In this document: one piece after another, positions 44,798 through 54,278 of the stretch
How positions within the stretch are numbered: the stretch's first letter is position 1
Layout: every line of letters begins with the position of its first letter
Assembly: GCA_017881265.1 (NCBI GenBank)
Contig: JADGRA010000039.1
Coordinates: 1 to 63,470, forward strand
Reading direction: 5' to 3'
DNA from: Myxococcaceae bacterium
Lineage (GTDB): Bacteria > Myxococcota > Myxococcia > Myxococcales > Myxococcaceae
Length of the DNA: 63,470 bases
Position numbers and translations under genes: made by a program
The notes under the pieces: model-generated
Databases searched by the model: none
Told to the model about the DNA's origin: nothing
The model's input: the letters and a program-made list of their open reading frames with translations, nothing else

Positions 44798-45331
44798 ATG
44801 GGTTCCCTCCTCCCGCTGGCGTGGCTGCTGGCCGGTGCTGTCCCTGCCCAGGCCGCGCCTGCCGTCGACGCCACGCTGGCCGACTCACGCGACGCGCCGG
44901 TGCGCCTGTCCAGCTTTCGCGGCAAACCCCTCGTCCTCTTCTACGAGGACCGGGACTCCTGCGAGCAGAACGCCAGGCTGAAGCGGGCGCTGCACCAGCG
45001 GGCCGAGGCGGCCCAGCTGAGCCAGGCCGCGCACGTGCTGGGCGTGGCCAACGTCGCCTCCTATGACTTCTGGCCGGCGCGGGGCTTCGTGCTGGCCGCC
45101 ATCCGCGACGTCGAGGAGCGGGAGCGCATCCCGGTGCTGGTGGACTGGAAGCGCACGATGGGTGCGGCGCCCTGGCGGCTTCCGGAGGGCGCCTCCTCGG
45201 TGGTGCTACTGGACGCCGAAGGCCACCTCGTCCACGGCTGGACGGGCGCGGTGGAGGGGCAGGACATGGAGCAATTCTTCGAACTGCTGGGCGAGTTGGT
45301 GCGGCGCGCCTCGGAGTCCGCCGCCCTGTAG
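44798..45331 (+). CDS. Thioredoxin-fold periplasmic protein without CxxC
   Basis: A 177-residue protein with a signal peptide (SLLPLAWLLAGAVPAQA) and a redoxin-like fold: LSSFRGKPLVLFYEDRDSC, then a VANVASYDFWP strand. The usual CxxC is replaced by a single Cys (residue about 50) in the DSCEQN loop, so disulfide exchange is unlikely. A good AGGAG site lies 6 nt upstream of the ATG, and the -10 region shares the CarA-like repeats. Thus it may be controlled together with the carotenoid operon. I do not recognise a characterised family; YtfJ-like is possible. Confidence 0.7.
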   Translation: MGSLLPLAWLLAGAVPAQAAPAVDATLADSRDAPVRLSSFRGKPLVLFYEDRDSCEQNARLKRALHQRAEAAQLSQAAHVLGVANVASYDFWPARGFVLAAIRDVEERERIPVLVDWKRTMGAAPWRLPEGASSVVLLDAEGHLVHGWTGAVEGQDMEQFFELLGELVRRASESAAL

Positions 45332-45420
45332 CGGCCGGGGGGGCCAAGGGCAATCCCTCCGCCGCTTGGACGTACGGCATACTGCGCCAGCACCGGGGCA
45401 CAAGGAGGCTGGCCAAGCAC

Positions 45421-45822
45421 ATGGGACTCGGACTTGTCTTGGGGTTGTGGCTGGTACTGGTGGGCGCCCTCGGCGCCTCGTCCCTGGTGGCGCGCCGGGA
45501 AGAAGGCCGCAAGGCCCTCGCCGCGTTGGAGCCGTACCAGGGATGGATTGGCGTCGCGTCGGTGGTCTGGGGCACTTGGAAAGTCGTCCTCCTCCTTCTG
45601 GGCGTGCGCTTCCACCCCTGGCTCATCAACCTGGCGGTGGCCGGACTCCTCGTCTGCCTCGGGCTGCTCCTCGGCGTGGGGATTATTCAGGGCTTCCTGA
45701 AGGACCAGGGCGGCCGGGAAAACTTTGACAAGCTGGTGCAGAAGGTGACGCCCTACCGGCAAACCCTCGGCGTGGTGGCCATGGTGCTGGGCGGCTTCAT
45801 CGTCCTCAGCGGCCTCTTCTAG
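45421..45822 (+). CDS. Small membrane protein, function unknown
   Basis: A 133-residue protein with three hydrophobic segments (about 1-20, 50-88 in two halves, and 113-131) and a short soluble stretch that includes GRENFDKLVQKVTPYRQ. AAGGAGG lies upstream. No family recognised. A good terminator-like hairpin follows it at once. Confidence 0.55.
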   Translation: MGLGLVLGLWLVLVGALGASSLVARREEGRKALAALEPYQGWIGVASVVWGTWKVVLLLLGVRFHPWLINLAVAGLLVCLGLLLGVGIIQGFLKDQGGRENFDKLVQKVTPYRQTLGVVAMVLGGFIVLSGLF

Positions 45823-45825
45823 GGG

Positions 45826-45845
45826 GCGCCCCCCGGGGCGCTTTT
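45826..45845 (+). terminator. Probable rho-independent terminator
   Basis: GCGCCC (45826-45831) and GGGCGC (45836-45841) pair around a 4-nt loop, with TTTT after it. It lies 4 nt after the stop of the small membrane protein gene. Confidence 0.6.
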
Positions 45846-45960
45846 CGGAAAGCCCCGCCGAAGGGTGTGGCCGACTCTCCCTTGCGCCGGCGGCCGCTGG
45901 CTGACACACACTCTCAGGCCGCCCTTGCTGACGTCTTCCGGCGGCGCCGCCTTCGCAAGC

Positions 45961-47133
45961 ATGCCGTACCCCTTCCGCATCCTCCTCTTCGTGGTGGTGG
46001 TGACGGCCGTCCTCGGCGGCGGCCATCTCTACCTGTACCGCCGCCTCTTCCGGGACACCGGGGCCTCGCCGCGCGTGCGCCGGGCCGGCGCCCTGGTGCT
46101 GGCCGTCCTCGGGCTGTCGCTGCTGTTCGCCCGGGTGCTGGCCACCCGCCTGCACTCGCAGGGCGGAAACCTGCTGGCCCTGTTCGCCTGGTGCTGGCTC
46201 GGGTTCGCGCTGTACCTCGGCCCGACGCTGGCCGGCTACCGCCTCTTCGCCCACGTGGGCGAGTGGTGGCGGCGCCGCTGCGGCACGCCGGGCGTCTCGG
46301 CCGAGCGGCGCGCCTTCCTCGCCCGGGCGGCGGTGGGCGGCGCCGCGGCCGTCGCCGCCGGCGCCAGTAGCTACGGCCTGTGGCGCGCCTTCCAGCCCCC
46401 GCTTTTGCGCGAAGTGGCGGTGCGCCTGCCGGGGTTACCCAAAAGCCTGGACGGCTTCCACATTGTCCAGATGAGCGACCTGCACATTGGTGACGTCCTC
46501 GGGCGCCGCTTCCTGGAGGAGTTGGTGCGGCGGTGCAACGCGCTGCGGCCGGACCTGGTGGCCGTCACCGGGGACTTGGTGGACGGCACGGTGCAGCACC
46601 TGGGGCCGGCGGTGTCCGCGCTGCGGGGCCTCACCTCGCGCGCGGGCACCTTCTTCGTCACGGGCAACCACGAGTACTACTCCGGGGACGTGGCCTGGGC
46701 CCGCGCCCTCACCGACATGGGCGTCCAGGTGCTGCGCAACCGCCACGTCACGCTGGGGGACGCGGGCGGACGGCTGGACGTGGTGGGGGTGGATGACTAC
46801 GGGCAGAAGAACGTGCCGGGCCGGCAGGGCTATGACTTGGACAAGGCCCTCGCCGGGCGGGACCCCGACCGGCCCGCGGTGCTGCTGGCGCACCAGCCGC
46901 GCGGGGTGGAGGAAGCCCTCGGCGGGGGCCTCGGGCTGCAGCTGTCCGGCCACACCCACGGTGGGCAGTTGTTTCCCATCACCCTCCTCGTCGACGCCAC
47001 CTGGCGCTACTCGGCAGGCCTGTACCCGGTGGGCGCAGGCCACGTGTACGTCAGCCGCGGCACGGGTTTCTGGGGGCCGCCCATGCGCATCGGCAGCCCA
47101 CCGGAAATTACCTCCATCACGCTGCTTTCCTGA
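45961..47133 (+). CDS. Membrane-anchored metallophosphoesterase (YkuE-like)
   Basis: A 390-residue protein. Four hydrophobic segments (about 5-25, 40-60, 70-95 and 118-135) precede the calcineurin-like domain. Metal motifs are DLHIGD, GDLVDG, GNHEYYSG, LAHQPRG and SGHTHGGQ, which give the full set of dinuclear-metal ligands. Relatives cleave phosphoesters such as UDP-diacylglucosamine or phospholipids; the substrate is unknown. The ATG at 45961 is chosen, although a GTG at 45865 is in frame. Confidence 0.85.
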   Translation: MPYPFRILLFVVVVTAVLGGGHLYLYRRLFRDTGASPRVRRAGALVLAVLGLSLLFARVLATRLHSQGGNLLALFAWCWLGFALYLGPTLAGYRLFAHVGEWWRRRCGTPGVSAERRAFLARAAVGGAAAVAAGASSYGLWRAFQPPLLREVAVRLPGLPKSLDGFHIVQMSDLHIGDVLGRRFLEELVRRCNALRPDLVAVTGDLVDGTVQHLGPAVSALRGLTSRAGTFFVTGNHEYYSGDVAWARALTDMGVQVLRNRHVTLGDAGGRLDVVGVDDYGQKNVPGRQGYDLDKALAGRDPDRPAVLLAHQPRGVEEALGGGLGLQLSGHTHGGQLFPITLLVDATWRYSAGLYPVGAGHVYVSRGTGFWGPPMRIGSPPEITSITLLS

Positions 47134-47142
47134 CGGCGCGCG

Positions 47143-49152
47143 CTAGCGCGACGCCTGGGGCGCAGGCTTCGCTTCCACCACCTTCACCACCGCGGTGGAG
47201 CCGGGAACCTTGTCGCCGGGGAGAGGCTCGGCCCGCCCACCCAGGTACTTCTGCAGGAAGAGTTCGGCGCGGGCGTTGAAGTCGATGCGGTTCTCCGGGC
47301 GGGCGAAGCCATGCCCTTCATCCGGGTAGAGGACGTACGTCACCGGCAGTCCCTTCTTCTCCATGGCGGCGACAATCTGCTCGGACTCAGCCACCTTGAC
47401 CCGCGGGTCATTGGCTCCCTGGCCGATGAGGAGGGGGATGCGGATTTTGTCCACCGAGAAGAGTGGCGAGACGGCGTGCAGGTACTCGGCGTCCTTCGGG
47501 TCGTCGGGGTTGCCCAGCCGCACGTTGAAGACGGACTTCAGCGTCTTCCAGTAGGGGGGGATGGTGGCCAGCAGGGTGAGGAGGTTACTGGGGCCGACGA
47601 TGTCCACCGAGGCGCGGAAGACGTCCGGGGTGAAGGTGGCGCCGGCCAGGGCCGAGTAGCCGCCGTAGCTGCCGCCGAAGATGGCCAGCTGCTTCGGGTC
47701 GGCAATGCCCTTCTTCACCGCCCAGTCGACGGCGTCGATGAGGTCGGTGTGCATCTTCTTCCCCCACTGCTTGTCCCCGGCGTGGAGGAAGGCTTTGCCG
47801 AAGCCCTCGCTGCCCCGGTAGTTGACCTGCAGGACGGAGTAGCCGCGGTTGGCGAGCCACTGGGCGTAGGGGTTGTAGCCCCAGAAGTCGCGGGCCCAGG
47901 GGCCTCCGTGGACGAAGAGGACGAGCGGGCCCGGGGCCGAGGCATTCATCGGCCGGGTGAGGTAGCCCCGCAAAAGAAGGCCGTCGCGGGCCGGAAACTC
48001 CACCGCCGTCATCGGCACCAGCGGCGCGCTGTCCAGCTTCGGCTGGGCAGAGAACATGAATTGCGCCGTCTTGCTGCCGCGGTCCCAGTGGTAGTAGCGG
48101 ACGCCCCCCTGGTCGAGGGTGTAGCCGACCAGCCACGTCTTGTCGGCCCGGTCGCGGGATTCGACGCGGAAGGCGCCGGGGGAGGCCTTGGCCAGGGCGT
48201 CGAAGTCCGGCCGGACGCTTTCGTCCACCACCATCCAGAAGGGCATCCCCGGGTCGAAATTCACGGCCTGCACGACGTGCTTGGTGGGGTGAATGAAGAT
48301 GTTGCCGGCGTCCGAGGCGGGACTCTCGGCCACCACCTTCTCCGCGCCCGTCTTCAGCGAGCGCTGCACCACCCGCGCCGTGTCCCGCCCCAGCGAGCTG
48401 AGGAGGATGGCCTGCGCGCCGTCGGCGCTGAAGTCGTGCAGTTCCAGGTTTTCCGAGGCCGGGGCGGACAGCAGCACCCGCCAGGGCGCCTTGGCCGAGT
48501 CGCGCACCCGCAGCTCGGTACCGCCGTCGGGAAGCGTCGCCTGGGCGCCCTTGACGAAGAGGTCGTCGGTGGCCGTCCAGCCGGCGACGTCGCCGGGGTT
48601 GGTGGTGTCCAGTTCCAGGGCGCCCGTCTTCAAGTCCACCCGGTAGACGTCAAACAGCTGCCGGTTGCGCAGATTCATGGTGGCCAGGATGCGCGAGGGA
48701 AACTTGTGGCTGACAGCCTCTACGCCGGCGCGGATGCCCTGGTAGGGGGTGAGGTCGCGCACGCTCTTGGCGGCCAGGTCGACGGCGTAGACGTGGTAAT
48801 TCTCATCGCCGTCCGAATCCTGCAGGTACAACACCGTGAGAGAGTCCTCGGCCCAGTAGTACACGCGGATGCCCCGGCGCTTGTCGTCGGTGACTTGCGC
48901 GTCGTCGTCCTTGCTCACCGTCTTCACCCAGACTTGCAGAACGTTCTTCTTGTCCGGGGCGAGCCAGGCCAGCCGCTTGCCGTCGGGGGACAGCCTGGGG
49001 CTGACGCGCTCCGGGTTGCCGAAGAGGACGTCGCGGGGGATGAGCGCTGGCGCGGCAGACGGCGTGGCTGCGGGCGGCGTCTGGGCAGGCGCCGAGAGCG
49101 CGAAGGCAAGGGCCAGGAGGAGGGCCGAACGGCGAAGCACGGCAAGGTGCAT
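47143..49152 (-). CDS. S9 family prolyl oligopeptidase-like peptidase, secreted
   Basis: A 669-residue protein with a signal peptide (MHLAVLRRSALLLALAFALS). A beta-propeller (about 40-370) leads into the peptidase domain with nucleophile Ser495 in FGGSYGG, then an Asp in GANDPRVK and a His in DEGHGF. It resembles DPP/acylaminoacyl-peptidase-type S9 enzymes. It converges on the metallophosphoesterase gene with 9 nt between stops. Confidence 0.9.
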   Translation of the reverse strand: MHLAVLRRSALLLALAFALSAPAQTPPAATPSAAPALIPRDVLFGNPERVSPRLSPDGKRLAWLAPDKKNVLQVWVKTVSKDDDAQVTDDKRRGIRVYYWAEDSLTVLYLQDSDGDENYHVYAVDLAAKSVRDLTPYQGIRAGVEAVSHKFPSRILATMNLRNRQLFDVYRVDLKTGALELDTTNPGDVAGWTATDDLFVKGAQATLPDGGTELRVRDSAKAPWRVLLSAPASENLELHDFSADGAQAILLSSLGRDTARVVQRSLKTGAEKVVAESPASDAGNIFIHPTKHVVQAVNFDPGMPFWMVVDESVRPDFDALAKASPGAFRVESRDRADKTWLVGYTLDQGGVRYYHWDRGSKTAQFMFSAQPKLDSAPLVPMTAVEFPARDGLLLRGYLTRPMNASAPGPLVLFVHGGPWARDFWGYNPYAQWLANRGYSVLQVNYRGSEGFGKAFLHAGDKQWGKKMHTDLIDAVDWAVKKGIADPKQLAIFGGSYGGYSALAGATFTPDVFRASVDIVGPSNLLTLLATIPPYWKTLKSVFNVRLGNPDDPKDAEYLHAVSPLFSVDKIRIPLLIGQGANDPRVKVAESEQIVAAMEKKGLPVTYVLYPDEGHGFARPENRIDFNARAELFLQKYLGGRAEPLPGDKVPGSTAVVKVVEAKPAPQASR

Positions 49153-49255
49153 GGGACGGACTCCGGGGGGCGGCGGGGGGCGCGCGCACCCTACTCCCCG
49201 GGCGCCGCGCCCCTCAACGCCAGCCTTCTCCCCCAGCCAGCAGGCCCGTGGGGCC

Positions 49256-49930
49256 TCACTTGGCTGGCGAGCCGCCGAGCACCTCATGGAAGAAGGCCAG
49301 CGTCCGCTGCCAGGCGAGTTCCGCCGCCTCGGGTGCGTACACCTCCGGCCGCCTCTCATTGGCGAAGGCATGGTCCGCTGCATAGCGGTACAGCGTCGCC
49401 TGCACGCCCGCGGCGCGCAGCGTGCGTTCCAGCGCATCCACGCGCTCCGGGCTGACGGAATGGTCGCGGTTGGCGTAGTGGCCCAGCACCTTGGCCGAGA
49501 TGCGCGAGACGTCGGCCATGGCAGCGGAGGGGATGCCATAGAAGGCGACGGCCGCCTTCACCTCCGGGTTGTGGGCCGCGGTGGCCAGGGCGTGGGCGCC
49601 GCCCATGCAGTAGCCGAGGACGCCCAGGGCGCCCTGGCAGCGCGGCAGCAGGGCGTGGACGGCGGCGTGCAGCTGGGCGAGGACGGCTTGGGCATCCAGG
49701 GCCTGCATGCGGGCGGCGGCCTCGGCCGCGTCCTTCGCCACCGTGCCGCCATACAGGTCCACGCAGAAGGCCTGGAAGCCCTGCGGGGCAAGGCGCCGGG
49801 CAATGCCGCGCACCTGTTCATTCAGCCCCCACCACTCGTGGACGATGAGGACGGCAGGCGTTCCGGCCCCGGCCGAGTCCTCCAGAAAGCCGGGCAGGAC
49901 GTTGCCGTCGGCGGTGACGAGCTGGGACAT
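49256..49930 (-). CDS. Dienelactone hydrolase family protein
   Basis: A 224-residue alpha/beta hydrolase. The nucleophile is Cys in LGYCMGG, as in true dienelactone hydrolases. The Asp (RDHSV region) and His (ADHAFAN) complete the triad. EWWGLNEQVRGIARRLA is the usual oxyanion region. It opens dienelactone or a related ester; no aromatic degradation genes lie near. It starts at ATG 49930. Confidence 0.86.
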   Translation of the reverse strand: MSQLVTADGNVLPGFLEDSAGAGTPAVLIVHEWWGLNEQVRGIARRLAPQGFQAFCVDLYGGTVAKDAAEAAARMQALDAQAVLAQLHAAVHALLPRCQGALGVLGYCMGGAHALATAAHNPEVKAAVAFYGIPSAAMADVSRISAKVLGHYANRDHSVSPERVDALERTLRAAGVQATLYRYAADHAFANERRPEVYAPEAAELAWQRTLAFFHEVLGGSPAK

Positions 49931-50183
49931 GGGAGCGCTCCCTTCCAAACCCCTCGTTGCGGACCCACGTTGCAGCACCTGGTGGCAACAAATGCCAGCA
50001 GCCCGGGGTGCCCCTCCCCAGAAGGGGGACTGGCCCCGGAAAGCCCCCCCGGGCGGGCCCCAGAGGGCCGGCCGGGTGCCTCTGTCCCTTAAGTTACTGG
50101 TGCCAACATTGACTCTCGAAGTTAAGCACGACGCCCGCCGAGTCCCAGGGTTAAGCCTTGGGCCCTCAGGAGAGGACCCATCC

Positions 50184-51661
50184 ATGACTTACGCGCTCGT
50201 CGCTGTCGCGGTGCTGCTGGGCCAGGCCCCGGCCCCCGCCCCCGCCCCCGCCGCCCCCCCCAGAAGGAGGACCTGCCCCCGCCGAATTTCTCCTCGAAGG
50301 GGACGCCGGACCCGATGGTGCCGCCCAAGGACACCGGCCTGCCGCTGCTTAGGCTGGATGAGGCCGTCACCCAGGCGCGCACCCGGAACCTGGACCTCAA
50401 GGCGGCGGTGGCCCGCTATGAAGCCGCCAAGGAGATTATCTGGAAGACGTCCTCGGGCTACTTGCCTCAGCTGGCCGCGCAAGGCAGCTACCAGCGCAAC
50501 AACATCGGCGCCGCCTTCGCCGCACCGGAAGGCCTGTACATCCGCCAAGGCGTCCCGGAGACGAATTACTACGCCCCACCGCCGGCCAACCTGCCCGGCA
50601 CCGTGCCCAACCCGGCGCTCACCGTCGTGCCGACGTACTCTAAAATCATCGTCCAGGAGCAGAACCAGTGGAACGGGCAGATTGGGGGCAGCCAGACCAT
50701 CCTCAACCTCTCCCTCATCGCCTCCATCCGCTCCTCGACGCTGACGGCCCGCGCGGCGGAGTTCAACCTGGCCAACACCCAGCGGAACATCCTCTTCGGC
50801 GTGGCCCAGCAGTACTACAGCGCCGCCGCGCTCCGCCGCGCCGCCGAAGTCCAGGCCCAGCAGCTGGAGATTGAAACCTACCGGGAGAAGGACGCGCACG
50901 TGCGCTTCAGCGCCGGCTCGGTCAACAAGATTTTCTTGCTCAGCGCTCAAATCGGCAAGACGCAAGCCGAGCAGAACCTGCGCGCCTCGCGCTACGCCTA
51001 CGCCTCCTCCAAGGCCGCGCTGGCGGTGCTGCTCGAGCGCAGCCCGGACTTCGAGGTGGAACTTCCCCCGGACCCGGTGCTTCCCGCGGACCTGGAGAAA
51101 CTCGAAGACATCGCCCCAATGAAGCGCCCGGACGTCTTGACCCTCAAGACGCAGGCCGAGGCGGCCGGCGCCAACACCACCAGCGTCTGGCTCAGCTACC
51201 TGCCCACCGTGCGCTTCAGCGGCGCCTACCTCGTCACCAACGCCACCGGCTTCACCGGCCTGCAGAACAGCTGGTACTACAACGTCGCCCTCAACTGGAC
51301 GCTCTTCGACGGCGGGCTGCGCGAGGCCACCCTGCGCGAGGCCCAGGCCAATGAACGGGCGGCGGTAGCCAGCGCCGAGTCCCTGGAGCTGCAGTCCAAG
51401 GAGCAGGTGCGCGCCGCGCAGCTGGCCCTCGAATCCGCGCGCGCCAACCGGGAGAAGGCGGCGGAACAGGTGCGGCTGGCCCAGGAGAACCTGGCCCTCA
51501 TCAAGATTAATACCGAGGCCGGCGCGGCCACCTACCTCGAACAAGAGGACGCCATCAGTGCCCTCAACCAGGCCCAGCTGCTCCTCATCCAGGAGACGCT
51601 GAATGCCCAGCTGGGGGTGCTGGCGATGGAGAATGCGGCCGGCACCTACGACCCGCAGTAG
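50184..51661 (+). CDS. TolC-family outer membrane efflux protein with a frameshift in its signal region
   Basis: The 448-residue main ORF (from 50315) is a TolC-type protein: LRLDEAVTQARTRNLDLKAAV at its start and repeated long helical segments with AAEFNLANTQRNILFG and LRAAQLALESARANREK-type runs. The ATG at 50184 with AGGAGAGG upstream begins a signal peptide (MTYALVAVAVLLGQAPA). Reading from it goes out of frame in a C8 tract (50254-50261); a single added C would join both parts into one 492-residue protein with APPQKEDLPPPNFSS in between. Either the tract is miscounted, or expression is phase-variable, or the gene uses ATG 50315 without a signal. No transporter partner is adjacent. Confidence 0.8.
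50254..50261 (+). repeat. C8 homopolymer tract in the TolC gene
   Basis: Eight C after a run of GCCCCC units (about 50231-50253). It lies in the signal-peptide/linker region and shifts the frame of the TolC gene. Confidence 0.75.
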
Positions 51662-51673
51662 GGGCCGTCCCCG

Positions 51674-53278
51674 TCAGCCCCACGTCCAGTCGGCGAAGCG
51701 TTCGCGCAGCGCTGACTTGAGGAACTTCCCGGCCGAGGTGCGGGGAATGGCGTCGACGTAGACGAAGGCGTCGGGGAGCCAGAAGGCGGCGAAGTGGGGG
51801 GCGAGGAAGTCCCGCAGCTCCGCCGGGCCGACCCTGGCCCCCTCCCGCAGCACCACCGCCGCAAGCGGCCGCTCGCTCCACTTGGGGTGCGGCACGGACA
51901 CCACGGCCGCTTCCTTCACCGCCGGGTGCGCCATCAGGCGGTTCTCCAGGTCGACGCTGGAAATCCCCTCCCCGCCGGACTTGATGAGGTCCTTCAGCCG
52001 GTCGCACACCTTGATGGAGCCCGTGGCGTCGAGGGTGACGACGTCCCCGGTGCGGAACCAGCCGTCCTCTGTCCAGCGCTCTCTGGCCTCGTCGTTCTGG
52101 TAGTAGCCGGAGGCCACCCAGGGGCCGCGCACGTGCAGCTCTCCCGGCGTCCGGCCGTCCCAGGGCACCTCACCGGACTCGCTGACGGCGCGGATGTCCA
52201 CCCACGGGGTGGGCCGTCCCTGCCGGGCGCGCTGCGCGTAGGCCTCGTCCTCGGACAGCCGGGGCGCGTCGGGGCCCAGCTGGCTGACGGAACCGACGGG
52301 GGACATCTCCGTCATCCCCCAGGCGTGCACCACGGTGAGACCGTGCTTGTCGAAGGCGCGAATCATCGACTCCGGCGCGGCTGAGCCGCCCACCACCATG
52401 CGCAGGCCCGGGGCCAGCTTCCAGCGCCCGGGCTCTCTCTGCAGGGCGTCGAGGATGGCCATCCACACCGTGGGCACGCCGGCGGCGCAGGTGACGCTTT
52501 CGGCCTGCATGAGGTCCAGCAGCGAGACCGCGTCCAGGTGCGGCCCGGGGAACACCAGCTTGCACCCCATCATGGTGGCCGCGTGCGGCAGCCCCCAGGC
52601 GTTGGCGTGAAACATGGGCACCACCGGCAGCAACGTGTCGCGGTGGCTGAGGGCCAGGCTGTCCACCAGCGCCACCCCGAGGGCATGCAGGGCATTGCTG
52701 CGGTGGGTGTAGACGACGCCCTTCGGCTGCCCGGTGGTGCCGGACGTGTAACACATGCCGGCGGCGTCACCCTCGGAGAGGACGGGCGGCGTCCAGCGGC
52801 CCTCGGCCGTGGAAAGCAGCCCCTCGTATTCCCCGCCGCCCGAGGAGGGGACCACCACCGCCCTCTCAATGCGGGTGCGGTCGCGGAACTTCTCCCACAG
52901 CGGCAGCAGCACCTCGTCCACCACCAGCACCCTGTCAGAGGCGTGGGTCGCGATGTAGGCCAAGTCATCCGGGTGCAGGCGCAGGTTGAGGGTGTGCACC
53001 ACGCCGGCTGCCAGCGGGGCCCCCAGGTACAATTCCAAGTGGGCCGCGTGGTTCCACATCAGGGTGGCCACCCGGTCGCCGGGCCGCAGGCCCCAGCGCG
53101 CCAGCGCCTCGGCCAGCTTCCGCGCGCGCGCACACACCGCGCCGTAGGTTGTCCGGTGCAGGCTTCTGTCCGCCCGCCGGGACACCACCTCCACGCCCGG
53201 GAAGACTTTCTCCGCGCGCGCCACCAGGTGGTCCAGCGTGAGCGGGAACTGCATCATCGTGGAAAGGGAAGGGACCAT
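51674..53278 (-). CDS. Long-chain fatty-acid-CoA ligase-type AMP-binding enzyme
   Basis: About 534 residues. The AMP-binding motif is YTSGTTGQPKGV and the second half contains GWFRTGDVV and KDLIKSGGEGISSVDLEN; the catalytic Lys is in the RTSAGKFLKS C-terminus. It activates a carboxylic acid with ATP and CoA. I take the GTG/ATG-type start at 53278 (MVPSLSTMMQ), though ATGs at 53257 and 53254 are alternatives. It converges on the TolC gene with 12 nt between stops. The chain-length preference cannot be told. Confidence 0.88.
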   Translation of the reverse strand: MVPSLSTMMQFPLTLDHLVARAEKVFPGVEVVSRRADRSLHRTTYGAVCARARKLAEALARWGLRPGDRVATLMWNHAAHLELYLGAPLAAGVVHTLNLRLHPDDLAYIATHASDRVLVVDEVLLPLWEKFRDRTRIERAVVVPSSGGGEYEGLLSTAEGRWTPPVLSEGDAAGMCYTSGTTGQPKGVVYTHRSNALHALGVALVDSLALSHRDTLLPVVPMFHANAWGLPHAATMMGCKLVFPGPHLDAVSLLDLMQAESVTCAAGVPTVWMAILDALQREPGRWKLAPGLRMVVGGSAAPESMIRAFDKHGLTVVHAWGMTEMSPVGSVSQLGPDAPRLSEDEAYAQRARQGRPTPWVDIRAVSESGEVPWDGRTPGELHVRGPWVASGYYQNDEARERWTEDGWFRTGDVVTLDATGSIKVCDRLKDLIKSGGEGISSVDLENRLMAHPAVKEAAVVSVPHPKWSERPLAAVVLREGARVGPAELRDFLAPHFAAFWLPDAFVYVDAIPRTSAGKFLKSALRERFADWTWG

Positions 53279-53316
53279 TCGGGGGGGGGGCCGGACGTCG
53301 CGGCCCGGCGGGGGGG

Positions 53317-54177
53317 TTAGGGCGCTGCGGCGCCGAAGGTGTCGCAACTTTCCAATTTGCCCTCTTTCAGCCCCCGGCTGAACCACGTCACCCGCTGCTG
53401 GGACGTGCCGTGGGTGAAGCTTTCCGGGACGACGTAGCCGCGGGCGCGCTTCTGAATCGTGTCGTCGCCGATGGCGGCCGCCGCGCGCAGCCCGGCTTCC
53501 ATGTCCCCCGGCTGCAGCAACGGCCCGCGGCGGTTGGCCTGGTTGGCCCAAACCCCGGCGAAGCAGTCCGCCTGCAATTCCTGAAGCACCGACACCTGGT
53601 TGGACAGGGCGCGGTCGCCGCGCTGGCGCAGCGCGTCCGTCTTGTCGAAAATCCCCAATTGCTTCTGGACGTGGTGCCCCACCTCGTGCGCCACCACGTA
53701 GGCCTGCGCGAAGTCCCCCGGCGCGCCGAAGCGGCGCGTCAACTCGTCGAAGAAGGAGAGGTCCAGAAAGACGCGCTGGTCCAGCGGACAGTAGAAGGGC
53801 CCGGCGGCGCTCTCAGTGAAGCCGCATGCCGAGTCGATGCCCCCGCGGAAAAGCACAAGCTTCGGTGGCGGGTAGCGCACGCCGCGCGAGGCCAGCACCG
53901 GCGTCCAGGTGTCCTCCGTGCTGGCCAGTACCACCGAGACGAAGTCCTTCTGGCGCTCCTCCTGCGGGCTGCCCTTCACCGGGGCGGTGGAGGTGGGCGC
54001 GCTGGCCGGGGCGGTGCCCGTCTGGGTGAGCAGCGCCAGCAGCTGCGAGGGGTCGACGCCGAACAGCCAGCCCACCAGCAGCGCAATCAGCGTCACCCCG
54101 GTGCCCACCGCCACCGGACGGCCGATGCCGCGGCGGTCCTCCACGTTGTCGCTGCGCCGTCCTTCTTCCCAGTCCAT
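53317..54177 (-). CDS. YpfJ/KPN_02809-type neutral zinc metallopeptidase
   Basis: A 286-residue protein with an N-terminal cytoplasmic tail, a membrane segment (about 26-48) and a zincin domain. The zinc motif HEVGHH is at 164-169. Preceding GGIDSACGFTESAAGPFYCP supplies two conserved Cys. The ELQADCFAGVWAN block is typical of the family. Substrate unknown. ATG 54177 gives the normal MDWEEGRRSDNVEDRR-type start of the family. Confidence 0.88.
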   Translation of the reverse strand: MDWEEGRRSDNVEDRRGIGRPVAVGTGVTLIALLVGWLFGVDPSQLLALLTQTGTAPASAPTSTAPVKGSPQEERQKDFVSVVLASTEDTWTPVLASRGVRYPPPKLVLFRGGIDSACGFTESAAGPFYCPLDQRVFLDLSFFDELTRRFGAPGDFAQAYVVAHEVGHHVQKQLGIFDKTDALRQRGDRALSNQVSVLQELQADCFAGVWANQANRRGPLLQPGDMEAGLRAAAAIGDDTIQKRARGYVVPESFTHGTSQQRVTWFSRGLKEGKLESCDTFGAAAP

Positions 54178-54278
54178 ACGGCTGCCTCCTGGCAAGGCCC
54201 CCGACTGCCCGGTAAGGGCTCCCTGTTAGCACGGCCGCCCTGGCCGCTTCTCCCCCCCTTCGGCCCCTGGCGGGGGCG

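Noticed and set aside
50095-50132. A sigma-54-like or TTGACT promoter upstream of the TolC gene
   Set aside because: TTGACT has no fitting -10, and the -24/-12 GG...GC spacing is not met.
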